Shown here: positions 41,422 to 50,614 of the stretch, piece by piece | How the letters are laid out: each line of letters opens with the position of its first letter | Position numbering within the stretch: position 1 is the first letter of the stretch | Origin: Anaerofilum hominis | GTDB lineage: Bacteria; Bacillota; Clostridia; Oscillospirales; Ruminococcaceae | Assembly (NCBI RefSeq): GCF_014287275.1 | Contig: NZ_JACONZ010000004.1 | Coordinates: 1 to 64,000, forward strand | Length of the DNA: 64,000 bases | Reading direction: 5' to 3' | Translations under genes and position numbers: made by a program | Notes under the pieces: generated by a model | Told to the model about the DNA's origin: nothing | Seen by the model: the letters and a program-made list of their open reading frames with translations, nothing else | Databases searched by the model: none

Positions 41422-41871
41422 TTACTGCGGCGCGCCGCAGCCCGCCGCTTCGCAGGCGTGACAATCCTCCACCAGTTTGCCGACGATGGGTTCCGGGTCC
41501 ACGCCCTGGCGGCGGTAGTAGTCGGACAGGGCGGCCTTTACCGCCTGTTCCGCCAATACGCTGCAATGCACCTTTACCGGGGGCAGGCCGTCCAGAGCCT
41601 CGATCACCGCCTTGTTCGACAGCTGAAGCGCCTCGTCTACCGATTTGCCCTTGATCATCTCGGTGGCGATGCTGGAGGTGGCGATGGCCGCGCCGCAGCC
41701 AAAGGTCTTAAACTTGACGTCGGTGATCCTGCCGCCGTCGATCTTCAGGTACATCTTCATGATATCGCCGCAGGTGGGGTTGCCCACTTCGCCGACCCCG
41801 TCGGCGTCAGCAATCTCCCCCACGTTGCGCGGGTTGGAAAAGTGATCCATGACTTTTGCACTGTATTGCAT
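41422..41871 (-). CDS. nifU: iron-sulfur cluster scaffold protein NifU/IscU
   Basis: A 149-residue scaffold that assembles Fe-S clusters from sulfur supplied by the desulfurase. The cluster ligands are visible: Cys in EVGNPTCGDIMKMY, the conserved KFKTFGCGAAIA (Cys), and PPVKVHCSVLA (Cys), with the downstream conserved Lys/His region. A Cys-rich tail (DCHACEAAGCGAPQ) carries three further cysteines, an extension seen in clostridial homologues. ATG at 41871 follows AAAGGAGAATC. It sits between nifS (64 bases away) and mnmA on one transcript. Confidence 0.95.
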   Translation of the reverse strand: MQYSAKVMDHFSNPRNVGEIADADGVGEVGNPTCGDIMKMYLKIDGGRITDVKFKTFGCGAAIATSSIATEMIKGKSVDEALQLSNKAVIEALDGLPPVKVHCSVLAEQAVKAALSDYYRRQGVDPEPIVGKLVEDCHACEAAGCGAPQ

Positions 41872-41935
41872 CTGCGATTCTCCTTTAACTATATCAAAAA
41901 TCTGCTGAAAAGTACAGGGGACAGGGGCGCGGCGC

Positions 41936-43144
41936 TCAGCCCAGCAGCGGCTTTGCCTCGCCCTTTTCGATCTTGTCCCATACCGGGCTCATGGCCCGCA
42001 GCCGGGGGATGATCTCCTGCAGTGCGCTGCAGGCCGCCTGGGCGTCCTCCATCGTGTTCTGGGGGCCGAAGGTCAGCCGCAGGCTGCCGTGGGCGATCTC
42101 GTGGGGCAGGCCGATGGCCAGAAGCACATGGCTGGGGTCCAGGCTGCCGGAGGTGCAGGCGGAGCCGGAAGAGGCACAAACCCCTTTCATATCCAGCAAA
42201 AGCAGCATGCCCTCGCCCTCGATGCCCTCAAAAGAAAGGTTGACGTTGCCCGGCAGCCGACGGGTGGGATGCCCGTTCAGCTTGACGTTGGGGATGCTCT
42301 GGCGCACGGTGCGGATCACGTAGTCGCGCAGTTTTTCCAGATGGACGGCTTTTTCCGCCAGCTGCGCGTTTGCCAGCTCCAGCGCTTTGCCCAGGCCCAC
42401 GATGCCGGCCACATTTTCAGTGCCCGCGCGCCGGCCGTTTTCCTGCCCGCCCCCGTCGATGAGGTTGGGCAGCCGCAGACCTTTTTTCAGATAGAGCGCG
42501 CCGACGCCCTTGGGGCCGTTGAACTTGTGGGCCGACAGGCTGAGCGCGTCGATCTTCTGCGCCTGCACGTTGATCTTCAGCGTGCCGGCCGCCTGCACCG
42601 CGTCGGTGTGAAACAGGACCCCCGCCTCACGGCAGACCGCGCCGATCTCGGCCACCGGCTCAACGGTGCCGATCTCGTTGTTGGCGTACATGACGGATAC
42701 CAGCGCGGTGTCGGGACGGATCGCGGCCCTTACCTGATCCGGGCTCACCAGCCCGTCGGCGTCCACCGGCAGATAGGTGACCTCAAACCCCTCTTTTTCC
42801 AGCTCGGCCATGCTGTGCAGGATGGCGTGATGCTCGATGGAGGTGGTGATAAGGTGGCGCTTGCCCTGGGCCGCCAGCTTGTGGGCAATGCCCTTGACCG
42901 CCCAGTTGTCGCTTTCCGACCCGCAGCCGGTAAAAAAAACCTCCTCCGGCAGACAGTTCAGGGCGGCGGCCACCTGGGTGCGGGCGGCGTCGAGGGCCTC
43001 TTTGCTCTGCCGTGCGATGCCGTAAACGCTGGAGGGATTGCCGTAGTGCTGGGAAAAATAGGGCAGCATGGCGTCCAGTACCGGGCCTGATACCGGCGTG
43101 GTGGCCGCGTTGTCCAGATAAATGATCTTACCAGTTTGTTCCAA
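41936..43144 (-). CDS. nifS: cysteine desulfurase NifS/IscS
   Basis: A 402-residue PLP enzyme that removes sulfur from cysteine for Fe-S cluster and thiouridine synthesis. The PLP site is SAHKFNGPKGVG (Schiff-base Lys, about residue 200). The catalytic Cys lies in SSGSACTSGS (about 322), and HTDAVQAAG and ETTNN-like regions are normal for the class I group. The start is taken as TTG at 43144 because AGGTGA lies 7 bases upstream; GTG at 43153 overlaps that site and is the alternative. It heads the nifS-nifU-mnmA operon. No IscR/Rrf2 gene precedes it, unlike many clostridial isc operons. Confidence 0.93.
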   Translation of the reverse strand: MEQTGKIIYLDNAATTPVSGPVLDAMLPYFSQHYGNPSSVYGIARQSKEALDAARTQVAAALNCLPEEVFFTGCGSESDNWAVKGIAHKLAAQGKRHLITTSIEHHAILHSMAELEKEGFEVTYLPVDADGLVSPDQVRAAIRPDTALVSVMYANNEIGTVEPVAEIGAVCREAGVLFHTDAVQAAGTLKINVQAQKIDALSLSAHKFNGPKGVGALYLKKGLRLPNLIDGGGQENGRRAGTENVAGIVGLGKALELANAQLAEKAVHLEKLRDYVIRTVRQSIPNVKLNGHPTRRLPGNVNLSFEGIEGEGMLLLLDMKGVCASSGSACTSGSLDPSHVLLAIGLPHEIAHGSLRLTFGPQNTMEDAQAACSALQEIIPRLRAMSPVWDKIEKGEAKPLLG

Positions 43145-43153
43145 CTGAATCAC

Positions 43154-43899
43154 CTGTACTTTCTGTAAAATAGCTCTGAATTTAATATATACTATTTTAC
43201 TAGGAATTACAACAGGAAATTCATATTAAAATAATAGGAATTTGAATTCTTGTGAATTGTGACCTTTCAACAGAGGTGATAGCTTGCCCATGAAATACTC
43301 AGAAAGCTTTGAAAGCAAAAGATCTGCCGCAATCATTTTTCATGCTCTGCCAACCGCTTCAACTGGGTATTTTGATACGGAAAAGCGTCATAGGGATCTA
43401 GGACCCCTGGTTTTTAAATATCCGGCGCGGGCTTTGGTGGCATACTCTGCTCTCAGATGAGCTCTTGCAGAAAATATTTTGCGCCCACGCTGCGGGGAAA
43501 ACGACGCGCACGCCCCGCAAAACTGCCGGATAAAGTGGCTGATGGAGAATAAAAAAGTTCCCTTGTTTCGGCTTGTAGAAGCAAAAACAAGGGAGCATAC
43601 ATAAAGTGTGAACATTTGATAGGCGTAAGTAGGTATTATGCCCTAAAAATAAAGGTGTGATAGAGAGTTTGGCAGATAAAATGGAATTTAAAAGAAAATT
43701 TTTTGCTCCGCGGCATAAACGCGGTGCAGGGGGCATATTTAAAAACTGCAAAGCTCTGTTTTCGCCGCGAGTCTGCCGCCGCACAGGCGCTTAAAACGCC
43801 CCGTGTGCTGCGCGCCCCGCACCGTTTTTTGCCGCAGCCCCCGCCATCACGGCGGGCGGCGCGCTGGGATAAGAGCAGCACAAGCAGTCCCGTCGGATT
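43154..43899. other. long AT-richer gap with one possible tiny ORF
   Basis: About 750 bases, clearly more AT-rich than its surroundings, especially 43170-43400 and 43550-43720. A 56-codon ORF at 43290-43460 (MKYSESFESKRSAAIIFHALP..) has AGAGGTGAT 9 bases upstream, but its residues do not look like a known family. No promoter, tRNA or hairpin with T-run stands out. It could be the scar of a lost gene. Confidence 0.4.
43290..43460 (+). CDS. possible small ORF of unknown function
   Basis: A 56-residue reading frame in the AT-rich gap. Support is limited to a moderate AGAGGTGAT site before ATG. The middle resembles no domain I know, and the C-terminal half (GPLVFKYPARALVAYSALR) looks like chance translation. 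It may be the beginning of a decayed gene. Confidence 0.2.
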   Translation: MKYSESFESKRSAAIIFHALPTASTGYFDTEKRHRDLGPLVFKYPARALVAYSALR

Positions 43900-44364
43900 C
43901 TAGCGCCCGGCCAGCCCTCTTCCGACCACATAAACGCCGATCAGCATTTCGGCGATGGATGCGCCCGATACAAGCCCGCTGAAAAAGTCTCGCATGCCGG
44001 AGCCGCCGATCGTGCGTGCAAGAAACTGCAGCGCGATCCCCATCACGATCAACAAGACCCCGTACAGCAGCTCTTTTTGCTTTTCCAATTCCTGAGTCCG
44101 CCGCAGCAGCTCCAACATCTGCTCGCTGTCGTACAGGCGCACGCTTTTTTCGGCCGCTTCCTCGCCGTCCAGCAGTTCAGCGACCGTGACGCCCAATTCT
44201 GCGCACAGGTCTTTCACGACGCTGTAATCCGGCATGCATCTGCCGGTTTCCCATTTTGAAATGGTTTTATTGGAAACCCCCAGCCTTTCTGCCAGCTGCT
44301 CCTGCGTCCATCCTTTTTCTTTTCTTTTTTTCGAGATCAGATCTCCTGTGTTCGACCGGTTCAT
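43900..44364 (-). CDS. XRE family regulator with a membrane segment
   Basis: A 154-residue protein. Residues 5-65 form an XRE helix-turn-helix (LISKKRKEKGWTQEQLAERLGVSNKTISKWETGR, then the second helix pair). An acidic hinge and coiled helix (EQMLELLRRTQELEKQKELL) follows. The end is hydrophobic (YGVLLIVMGIALQFL, then SGLVSGASIAEMLIGVYVVGRGL), enough for two membrane helices. Membrane-attached XRE regulators of this shape occur in Clostridia and may sense envelope state. Start at 44364 with GGGGGC upstream; the longer frame to 44607 crosses sequence with a repeat. No partner gene is adjacent. Confidence 0.85.
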   Translation of the reverse strand: MNRSNTGDLISKKRKEKGWTQEQLAERLGVSNKTISKWETGRCMPDYSVVKDLCAELGVTVAELLDGEEAAEKSVRLYDSEQMLELLRRTQELEKQKELLYGVLLIVMGIALQFLARTIGGSGMRDFFSGLVSGASIAEMLIGVYVVGRGLAGR

Positions 44365-44571
44365 TTGGCTTTGCCCCCTTTGTCTTATAACAAAAGGATA
44401 ACCTTTGAGGACCTGAAATAACAGCCCTCCCTGGGAGAATTTGAGTGGAAATAGAGCCGCAGCGCCGCCGCAGACGGCTTGAAATGCGCAGAACAGGACC
44501 CGGCCGGGAACACGTTCCCCCTCCCTTTGCAGTAAAGGAGAGGAAACGGCCCGGCCGGGTCCTGAAGCACA
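44365..44571. other. short gap before repeat copy 3
   Basis: Holds the upstream region of the XRE gene. A GGACCCGGCCGGG/CCCGGCCGGGTCC pair spans 44487-44562 as a long imperfect stem around CTCCCTTTGCAGTAAAGGAG. No gene is supported. Confidence 0.4.
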
Positions 44572-44848
44572 GTTATTTTGATTCGCCGTGGCCTGAGGAC
44601 AGGCCACATGGCTGCTAAAAAATAGCCTGCGGCTATTTTTTGTTGCTGCGCAACAAAAAACAAATCATCTTAATGGCCCCGCCCTCGCCGCTTGCGCGGC
44701 AACCGGGCGAATGGCCGAAAAAATATCCTCCGCTTCGCTCCGGCTATTTTTTAATTGCTGCGCAACAAAAAACAAATTATCTTGATTCGCCGTGGCCTGA
44801 GGACAGGCCACATGGCTGTTAAAAAATAGCCTGCGGCTATTTTTTAAA
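44572..44848. repeat. interspersed hairpin repeat, copy 3 (reversed, partly duplicated)
   Basis: Contains, in opposite orientation to copies 1 and 2, GGCCTGAGGACAGGCC, AAAAATAGCC-tgc-GGCTATTTTT, TTGCTGCGCAACAA and a CCGCCCTCGCCGCTTGCGCGGC unit. The segment GATTCGCCGTGGCCTGAGGA to GGCTATTTTT occurs twice (44579-44641 and 44783-44845), so the copy is an internal direct duplication. It ends against the 3' end of rnhA and may serve as its terminator. Confidence 0.8.
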
Positions 44849-45277
44849 TTTTTGGCTTTCCGCCACGGCCATGGCGTCGCAGCGCTCGTTTTCCGGATGG
44901 CCGGCATGGCCCTTGATCCAGTGATAATGGATGACATGGGGCTCGGTGGCCTGCAGCAGCGCGTCCCACAGATCGGGGTTGAGCGCCGGTTTCTTGTCTC
45001 CCTTGCGCCAGCCGTTGCGCTTCCAGCTTTTGGCCCATCCTTTGGAGAGGCCGTCCATCACGTATTTGGAATCGCTGCACAGAGTGACCTCGCAGGGCTC
45101 TTTCAGCAGTGCAAAAGCGCGCAGCACGGCGGTCAGTTCCATGCGGTTGTTGGTGGTCTCGGCCTCGCCGCCGCTGACGGCCCGCTCGATGTTCTGGTAG
45201 CGCAGGATCGCGCCCCAGCCGCCGGGGCCGGGGTTGCCGCTGCACGCGCCGTCGGTGTAAATGGTGACCTGTTTCAT
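44837..45277 (-). CDS. rnhA: ribonuclease HI
   Basis: A 146-residue RNase HI of the usual length, which cuts the RNA strand of RNA-DNA hybrids. The catalytic acids are Asp in [18 protein letters not shown], Glu in [12 protein letters not shown], Asp in [12 protein letters not shown], and the final Asp in NERCDAMA, with the conserved His in [10 protein letters not shown]. The basic helix ([14 protein letters not shown]) is the substrate-binding handle. Start at 45277 is preferred: [10 protein letters not shown] is the typical N-terminus and AGGAGAGCAG precedes it. It appears monocistronic and runs into repeat copy 3. Confidence 0.95.
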   Translation of the reverse strand: MKQVTIYTDGACSGNPGPGGWGAILRYQNIERAVSGGEAETTNNRMELTAVLRAFALLKEPCEVTLCSDSKYVMDGLSKGWAKSWKRNGWRKGDKKPALNPDLWDALLQATEPHVIHYHWIKGHAGHPENERCDAMAVAESQKFKK

Positions 45278-46034
45278 ATGCTGCTCTCCTGTGATGGGTT
45301 TAAAGTCCGCCGCGGCGCAAAAGGGCTGCCGGGCAAAGGGCGTTATCATTATAGCCTGTTTTTCTGCCCGGTACAAGACGCGGGATATCCGCCTTCAAAT
45401 CCGGCGGCCTGCAGCAGGAACGGACAAAGCGGCTGCGGCGCGGAGAAACGTCTTTTGGGACAGGGGGCTCTGCCGCGCCGGCTGTGCTGTGGAGATAAAA
45501 CGTTTGCCGGGCCCGTCTGCCGGCTTTTCGACGGGCGGGTGAGGTCATCGGGGGCGGACGCTCTCTCGCGGCACCGACGTCCGGAACGGCAACGCAGGCG
45601 GGACGCACCGGTCTGGGGAGGGCGCGGGCCGGCAGGGGGCGGGGACGGCTTCAGGCGGGGCGGTGTTCTGGGCGTTTGCCGGTGTTCCATTGTAAAAAGC
45701 AGTCGGGGGTTGTCTTTGCGGCTGATCGCGCGGCCGCCGCTTTTGGAGAGGGGACGAAGCCGGCAGGACAATTATTTTTGTTGTGCGGCAATAAAAATTG
45801 CTGTGAGGCAATAAAAATGGCCGCAGCGCAGCACGGATCGTTTTTCGCGTCGATCTCCCGCCCGCCGATTTTGCGGCGGGGCGAAACCTCCGGGACAAGT
45901 GACTTTTGTCGCGCAGCGATCAAACGGGTCATTCGGGCGCCGCGCTGGGCAGACCGCTGCCGAATGCCCGACACCGGCAAATTTTTGCCGCGGCGCAAAA
46001 AAATAGTTTCAAAAAGTGTATGAAACATTTGTTG
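45278..46034. other. 750-base gap without a gene
   Basis: The open frames here are GC-driven and have no binding site. At 45770-45830 the pattern TTGTTGTGCGGCAATAAAAATTGCTGTGAGGCAATAAAAATGGCCGC resembles a decayed fragment of the interspersed repeat. Confidence 0.4.
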
Positions 46035-46038
46035 ATTG

Positions 46039-46047
46039 TGTTATACT
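46039..46047 (+). promoter_or_regulatory. extended -10 promoter of the rnj leader
   Basis: TGT-TATACT, an extended -10 without a clear -35. Transcription would begin near 46054. Confidence 0.5.
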
Positions 46048-46119
46048 CTATTCAAGTAAGTTTGTGCTAAACGGCAAAAGCCCGGCCCTTGGGGCGGCAC
46101 AGACCAGTCATGGATGAAT

Positions 46120-46141
46120 GCACGCGGAAGCCGTGCTTTTT
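46120..46141 (+). terminator. leader hairpin before rnj, possible attenuator
   Basis: GCACG-cggaagc-CGTGC followed by TTTTT, about 65-90 bases after the predicted start and 170 before the rnj ATG. It could stop transcription early or end a short RNA. Confidence 0.5.
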
Positions 46142-46310
46142 ATACGCTGCGACCTCTTGCGGGTGCGGCTGAAAACATCAAATAAAATTACAGAACGGAA
46201 ACGCGGGGCGGCGTGCCTTTTTTGCAGAAAGGCCTGCCCGCCTGTTGCGATCAGAAGCGGGTATTCGCTCCTGGTCTTGTTTTCGTTCGGGAAACCGGAG
46301 GAAATTACAG

Positions 46311-48368
46311 ATGGAAGAGACGACAGGCAAGCAGAAAACAGGGGAGGGGCAGGCCGCGCCGCGCCCCAAGCGCAAGTACTATCCCCGCCGCCCCCGCGCG
46401 GCAAAACCGGCCGCACAGGCAGGCGGCGAGGCGCAGGCTCCGGCCGAGAACAAGCCCGCGCAGGGACAAAAGCCCCCCAGAGAGGCGAAAAAGCCGCAGG
46501 CAGCCCCCGCGGGGGAGACGGCAAAAAAGCAGCCCGCCCGCGCGCCGCGGCAGGCAAAGGCGCAGCAGGCGCCCGCGGCCCGGGGCGGCCGCGGAGGCCG
46601 CGCCAAGGCGGCGTCCCCGGCTGCGGCGGCTGCCGCTGCAGCGGCAGCTTCTGCGGCGGAGCCGCGCGCGGCAAAGGCGCCCCGCCAGCCCCGGCGCGGC
46701 AAAAATGCGCCCCCGGTGCGCATTATCCCCCTCGGCGGTTTGGGCGAGGTGGGCAAGAACATGACCCTTTACGAGTGCAAAGGGGATATGTTCCTGGTGG
46801 ACTGCGGCTCGATGTTCCCCGACAGCGAGATGTTCGGCGTCGACCTGGTCATCCCGGATTTTTCTTATCTGCAGGCGCACAAAGACCAGCTTCACGGCCT
46901 GGTCATCACCCACGGACATGAGGACCACATCGGCGCGCTGCCCTATTTTCTGCGGCAGTTCAACGTGCCGGTCTATGCCACCCGCCTCACCTGCGGGCTG
47001 ATCCGCAACAAGCTGGAAGAATACGGCCTGGCTGCTTCGACCAAGCTGGTGGAGATCCTGCCCGGGCAGGAGATCGCTTTCGGCTGCATGAAGGTGCGGG
47101 CCATCCGGGTCAACCATTCCATCCCCGACGCGGTTGCCTACGCCATCGACACCCCGGCCGGCGTCATCATCCAGACCGGCGACTTCAAGATCGACTTTAC
47201 GCCCGTCACCGACGAGATGATCGACCTTGCCACCTTTACCGAGTATGGGCGGCGGGGCGTGCTGGCGCTGCTGGCCGATTCGACCAACTCCGAGCGGCCG
47301 GGCTTCTCCCGCAGCGAGCGCTCGGTGGGCCAGAGCTTTATGAACCTGTTTGCCCGGGCGGAGGGCAAGCGGATCATCATCGCCACGTTTGCCTCCAACC
47401 TGCAGCGCATCCAGCAGATCATCGACATGGCGGTCAAATACGACCGCAAGGTGGCCATCTCGGGCCGCAGTATGGTCAACAACACCACCATGGCTTTTGA
47501 GCTGGGCTATCTGCACGCGCCGGAAAATATCATCGTCGACATCGAGTCGATCCACCGCTACCGCCCGGAAGAGCTGGTCATCGTCACCACCGGCAGCCAG
47601 GGCGAACCGATGAGCGCGCTCTCGCGCATGTCGGGGGGCAGCCACCGCAATGTAAGGGTGGGGCAGGGGGACTTTATCATCATCTCCGCGACCCCGATCC
47701 CCGGCAATGAGAAGATGGTCACCAAGGTGGTCAACAGCCTGCTGCGGCTGGGCGCAGAGGTGATCTATGAGAGCATGTACGATGTGCATACCTCCGGCCA
47801 CGCCTATCAGGAGGAGCAGAAGCTGATGCTCAGCATGGTGAAGCCGAAGTTCTTCATCCCAGTGCACGGCGAGTACAAGCATCTGAAAAAGCATTCCCAG
47901 ACGGCGGCAGGCGTCGGTATCCCGGAAAAAAATATCGTCATCGCAGACATCGGCGACGTCATCGCCCTCACCCCCGACAAGGTGGGCATTGTGGATACAG
48001 TGCCCTCCGGACGGGTGCTGGTGGACGGCCTGGGCGTGGGCGACGTGGGCAGCGTGGTGCTGCGGGACCGCCGCCACCTCTCGCAGGACGGCCTGATCAT
48101 CTCGGTGGCCGCCATCGACGCGGGCACCGGCAAGCTGGTCTCGGGGCCCGATATCGTCAGCCGCGGCTTTGTGTATATGAAAGAGGCCGAGGGGCTGATC
48201 GCCGAGGCCAAGGATGTCACCCGCAAGGTGATCGAGCGGGCGGAGGCGCGGGGCGGCCGCCGCAACCTGGAAGAGCTGCGCGGCGCGGTGCGCGACCAGC
48301 TCTCAACGCTGCTCTACCGCAACACCAAGCGCAGTCCCATGATCCTGCCCATCATCCAGGAGGTCTGA
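46311..48368 (+). CDS. rnj: ribonuclease J with long basic N-terminal extension
   Basis: A 685-residue enzyme: residues 1-130 are an Ala/Pro/Lys/Arg-rich low-complexity extension; the metallo-beta-lactamase/beta-CASP core begins at VRIIPLGGLGEVGKNMT (about 138). The metal site THGHEDHIG is near 203, and the beta-CASP part (HGEYKHLKKHS) and a C-terminal domain follow. RNase J combines 5'-to-3' exonuclease and endonuclease action in mRNA decay and rRNA maturation. Normal length is about 555, so the extension adds 130 residues. CCGGAGGAAATTACAG precedes the ATG. It is followed by a long AT-stem hairpin before gdpP. Confidence 0.95.
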   Translation: MEETTGKQKTGEGQAAPRPKRKYYPRRPRAAKPAAQAGGEAQAPAENKPAQGQKPPREAKKPQAAPAGETAKKQPARAPRQAKAQQAPAARGGRGGRAKAASPAAAAAAAAAASAAEPRAAKAPRQPRRGKNAPPVRIIPLGGLGEVGKNMTLYECKGDMFLVDCGSMFPDSEMFGVDLVIPDFSYLQAHKDQLHGLVITHGHEDHIGALPYFLRQFNVPVYATRLTCGLIRNKLEEYGLAASTKLVEILPGQEIAFGCMKVRAIRVNHSIPDAVAYAIDTPAGVIIQTGDFKIDFTPVTDEMIDLATFTEYGRRGVLALLADSTNSERPGFSRSERSVGQSFMNLFARAEGKRIIIATFASNLQRIQQIIDMAVKYDRKVAISGRSMVNNTTMAFELGYLHAPENIIVDIESIHRYRPEELVIVTTGSQGEPMSALSRMSGGSHRNVRVGQGDFIIISATPIPGNEKMVTKVVNSLLRLGAEVIYESMYDVHTSGHAYQEEQKLMLSMVKPKFFIPVHGEYKHLKKHSQTAAGVGIPEKNIVIADIGDVIALTPDKVGIVDTVPSGRVLVDGLGVGDVGSVVLRDRRHLSQDGLIISVAAIDAGTGKLVSGPDIVSRGFVYMKEAEGLIAEAKDVTRKVIERAEARGGRRNLEELRGAVRDQLSTLLYRNTKRSPMILPIIQEV

Positions 48369-48442
48369 GCGCTCCGCCCTCTTTTGGAAGAAAAGGGCGG
48401 AAAAGTCAAACTTTTTGTTTCCCGGGCTGGAATTCGACACGA

Positions 48443-48494
48443 AAAAAAAGTATAATAGCCGTGAGTATTGCTTACCGGCTATTATACTTTTTTT
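48443..48494. terminator. long perfect AT-rich inverted repeat after rnj
   Basis: AAAAAAAGTATAATAGCCG and its exact complement (19-bp stem, 14-base loop) with A-run and T-run ends. It should be a strong bidirectional terminator. Each arm also contains a TATAAT, so it can hold -10 elements on both strands. Confidence 0.75.
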
Positions 48495-48603
48495 CCATCC
48501 CGCGCCGTATAATGCAGCAGAGGGCGCCGCCCGGGCCCGGATGGAGCAATTTAACCGTGTGCGCCCGCGCCGGAGGCTGCCGGCGGGGCATTCTGGGGGA
48601 ATC

Positions 48604-50571
48604 ATGAAAAAGAGACTCATCACCGTGGACATCATCGTCGCCGTGCTGGCGCTGATCTGCGTTGGGCTGACTGTGGCGCTGGGGCTGGTCAGCCCGACCC
48701 TGTTCCTGATCTCCGTGGCCGTGCTGTCGGTGTTCACGATCGTCATTCTGCTCAATATCCAGCGCATGAGGCGCCTGATTGCAAGGCTCCTGCACGGCGC
48801 GGGCTACGAGGACAGCTCCACCCAGCACTCGCTGGCCAATCTGGCGGTGCCGGTGCTGATCCTGTCAGGCAAGAACATCGTCTGGTACAACGACGCCTTT
48901 GCCGCGGGAGTGCTTACCGACCGGGAGTACTACCTGCAGAGCGTGTACAAGGCGATACCAGGGTTTGACCCGGAAAAGATCGCCCGCCCCGAGGGGCAGC
49001 CGCTGGAGGTGGAGGGCAGGCTGTTCACCGCTTTCGGCAGCGGGGTGGCCCGGGGCGACGGACTGTTTGTGGCCTATTTCATCAACGACACGGTGCTGAA
49101 GACCGAGGCGATGGAGTACCGCGCCACCCGCCCGGCGGTGCTGCACATTATGGTGGACACCTATGACGAGGTGCTCAAGGATCTGAAAGACAGCGAAAAG
49201 GCCGCCCTCACCGGCGAGATCGACCGGGTGTTTGAGAATTTCATCGACGGCACCACCGGCTTTTTGCTGCGCCTTTCGTCCTCCCGCTATCTGGCGGTGA
49301 TGGAGGAGCGGCACATGGCGGAGGTGGTGGCCGGCAAGTTCGCCGTTTTGGACCGGATGCGGGAGATCGGCAATGAAAACGGCGTGGTCACCCTGTCCAT
49401 CGGTGTGGGCCGGGGCGGGGCGACCTTTGCCGAGTGTGAAAAGATGGCCCGCGCGGCGCTGGATATGGCGCTGGGCCGGGGCGGAGATCAGGCGGCGGTG
49501 CGCAGCGCGGACGGGGGCTTTGAGTTTTACGGCGGCGTCTCCCGCAGTGTGGAAAAGCGCACCAAGGTCAAGAGCCGCATCATCGCCAACGCGCTGGGGG
49601 ACATCATCCGCCAAAGCGACAGCGTGGTCATCATGGGGCACCGCATGTCTGATCTGGACGCCATTGGCGCGGCCATCGGCGTGCTGCGCATCTGCAAGAT
49701 CTTCGACAAGCCGGCCGCCGTCGCGGTGGACGAAAAGCATACGCTTGCGGGCAGCCTGATCGACCGCTTCCGCCGCAGCGGCCTGGGCGAGGATTTCATC
49801 ACCCCCGCCGAGGCGCTGGAGGGCCTCACCCGCCGCACGCTGGTGATCATCGTGGATACTCATGTGCCCCACCTGCTGGAGTCGGGCGAGATCTACCGGG
49901 CGGCGAACAATGTGGTGGTCATCGACCACCACCGCAAGATGGTGGGCCATATCGACAACGCGGTCATCTTTTACCACGAGCCCTATGCCTCGTCGACCTG
50001 CGAGCTTGTGGCGGAGCTGCTGCAGTATGTGGGGGAACGCGAGGACCGCCCCACCGCCCTGGAAAGCGAGGCCATGCTGGCCGGCATCATGCTGGACACC
50101 CGGGATTTTGTCATCAACGCCGGGGTGCGCACCTTTGAGGCGGCCGCCTATCTGCGCCGGATGGGAGCCCAGACGCAAAACGTGAAGCGTCTGTTTGCCG
50201 GCAGCCTGGAAAGCTACACCAGCAAGGCCCGGCTGGTCAGCGAGGCGGTGCTTTATAAGGGCTGCGCCATCGTGGCCTCCGATGATGTGCCCGCCGACAG
50301 CGGGGTCATCGTGCCGCAGGCAGCGAACGATCTGCTCTCCATCGAGGGGGTGCAGGCGAGCTTCGTGGCGGTGGATATGGGCGGCTTCATCAGCGTTTCG
50401 GCGCGCAGCCTGGGCGAAGTGAACGTGCAGGTCATCATGGAAAAACTGGGCGGCGGCGGGCACCTGACCATGGCGGGCGCCCAGATGAAAGACGTCAGCC
50501 TGGATAAGACCAAAGTCTACATTATGGCGGCGATCGACGAGTATCGCAAAAACCAGGCGGAGGAAGAGTAA
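48604..50571 (+). CDS. gdpP: cyclic-di-AMP phosphodiesterase GdpP
   Basis: A 655-residue membrane-bound DHH/DHHA1 enzyme that degrades c-di-AMP. Two membrane helices are at about 8-30 and 36-58. A degenerate PAS domain (GKNIVWYNDAFAAG) and a degenerate GGDEF domain (about 185-300) follow, then the DHH domain with GHRMSDLDAIGA, VIVDTHV and VIDHHRK, and DHHA1 with GGGGH near the end. Length matches the family. GGGGGAA lies before ATG 48604; the longer frame overlaps the terminator. The gdpP-rplI-dnaB order is the common Firmicute arrangement and probably one transcript. Confidence 0.95.
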   Translation: MKKRLITVDIIVAVLALICVGLTVALGLVSPTLFLISVAVLSVFTIVILLNIQRMRRLIARLLHGAGYEDSSTQHSLANLAVPVLILSGKNIVWYNDAFAAGVLTDREYYLQSVYKAIPGFDPEKIARPEGQPLEVEGRLFTAFGSGVARGDGLFVAYFINDTVLKTEAMEYRATRPAVLHIMVDTYDEVLKDLKDSEKAALTGEIDRVFENFIDGTTGFLLRLSSSRYLAVMEERHMAEVVAGKFAVLDRMREIGNENGVVTLSIGVGRGGATFAECEKMARAALDMALGRGGDQAAVRSADGGFEFYGGVSRSVEKRTKVKSRIIANALGDIIRQSDSVVIMGHRMSDLDAIGAAIGVLRICKIFDKPAAVAVDEKHTLAGSLIDRFRRSGLGEDFITPAEALEGLTRRTLVIIVDTHVPHLLESGEIYRAANNVVVIDHHRKMVGHIDNAVIFYHEPYASSTCELVAELLQYVGEREDRPTALESEAMLAGIMLDTRDFVINAGVRTFEAAAYLRRMGAQTQNVKRLFAGSLESYTSKARLVSEAVLYKGCAIVASDDVPADSGVIVPQAANDLLSIEGVQASFVAVDMGGFISVSARSLGEVNVQVIMEKLGGGGHLTMAGAQMKDVSLDKTKVYIMAAIDEYRKNQAEEE

Positions 50572-50614
50572 AAAGCTGCCCCCGCAGAGAAATAGGACAA
50601 AGGAGCGAAGAAAA

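Noticed and set aside
45770..45990. Fourth copy of the interspersed repeat.
   Set aside because: Only short TTG..GCAATAAAAA fragments resemble it; the core palindromes are missing.
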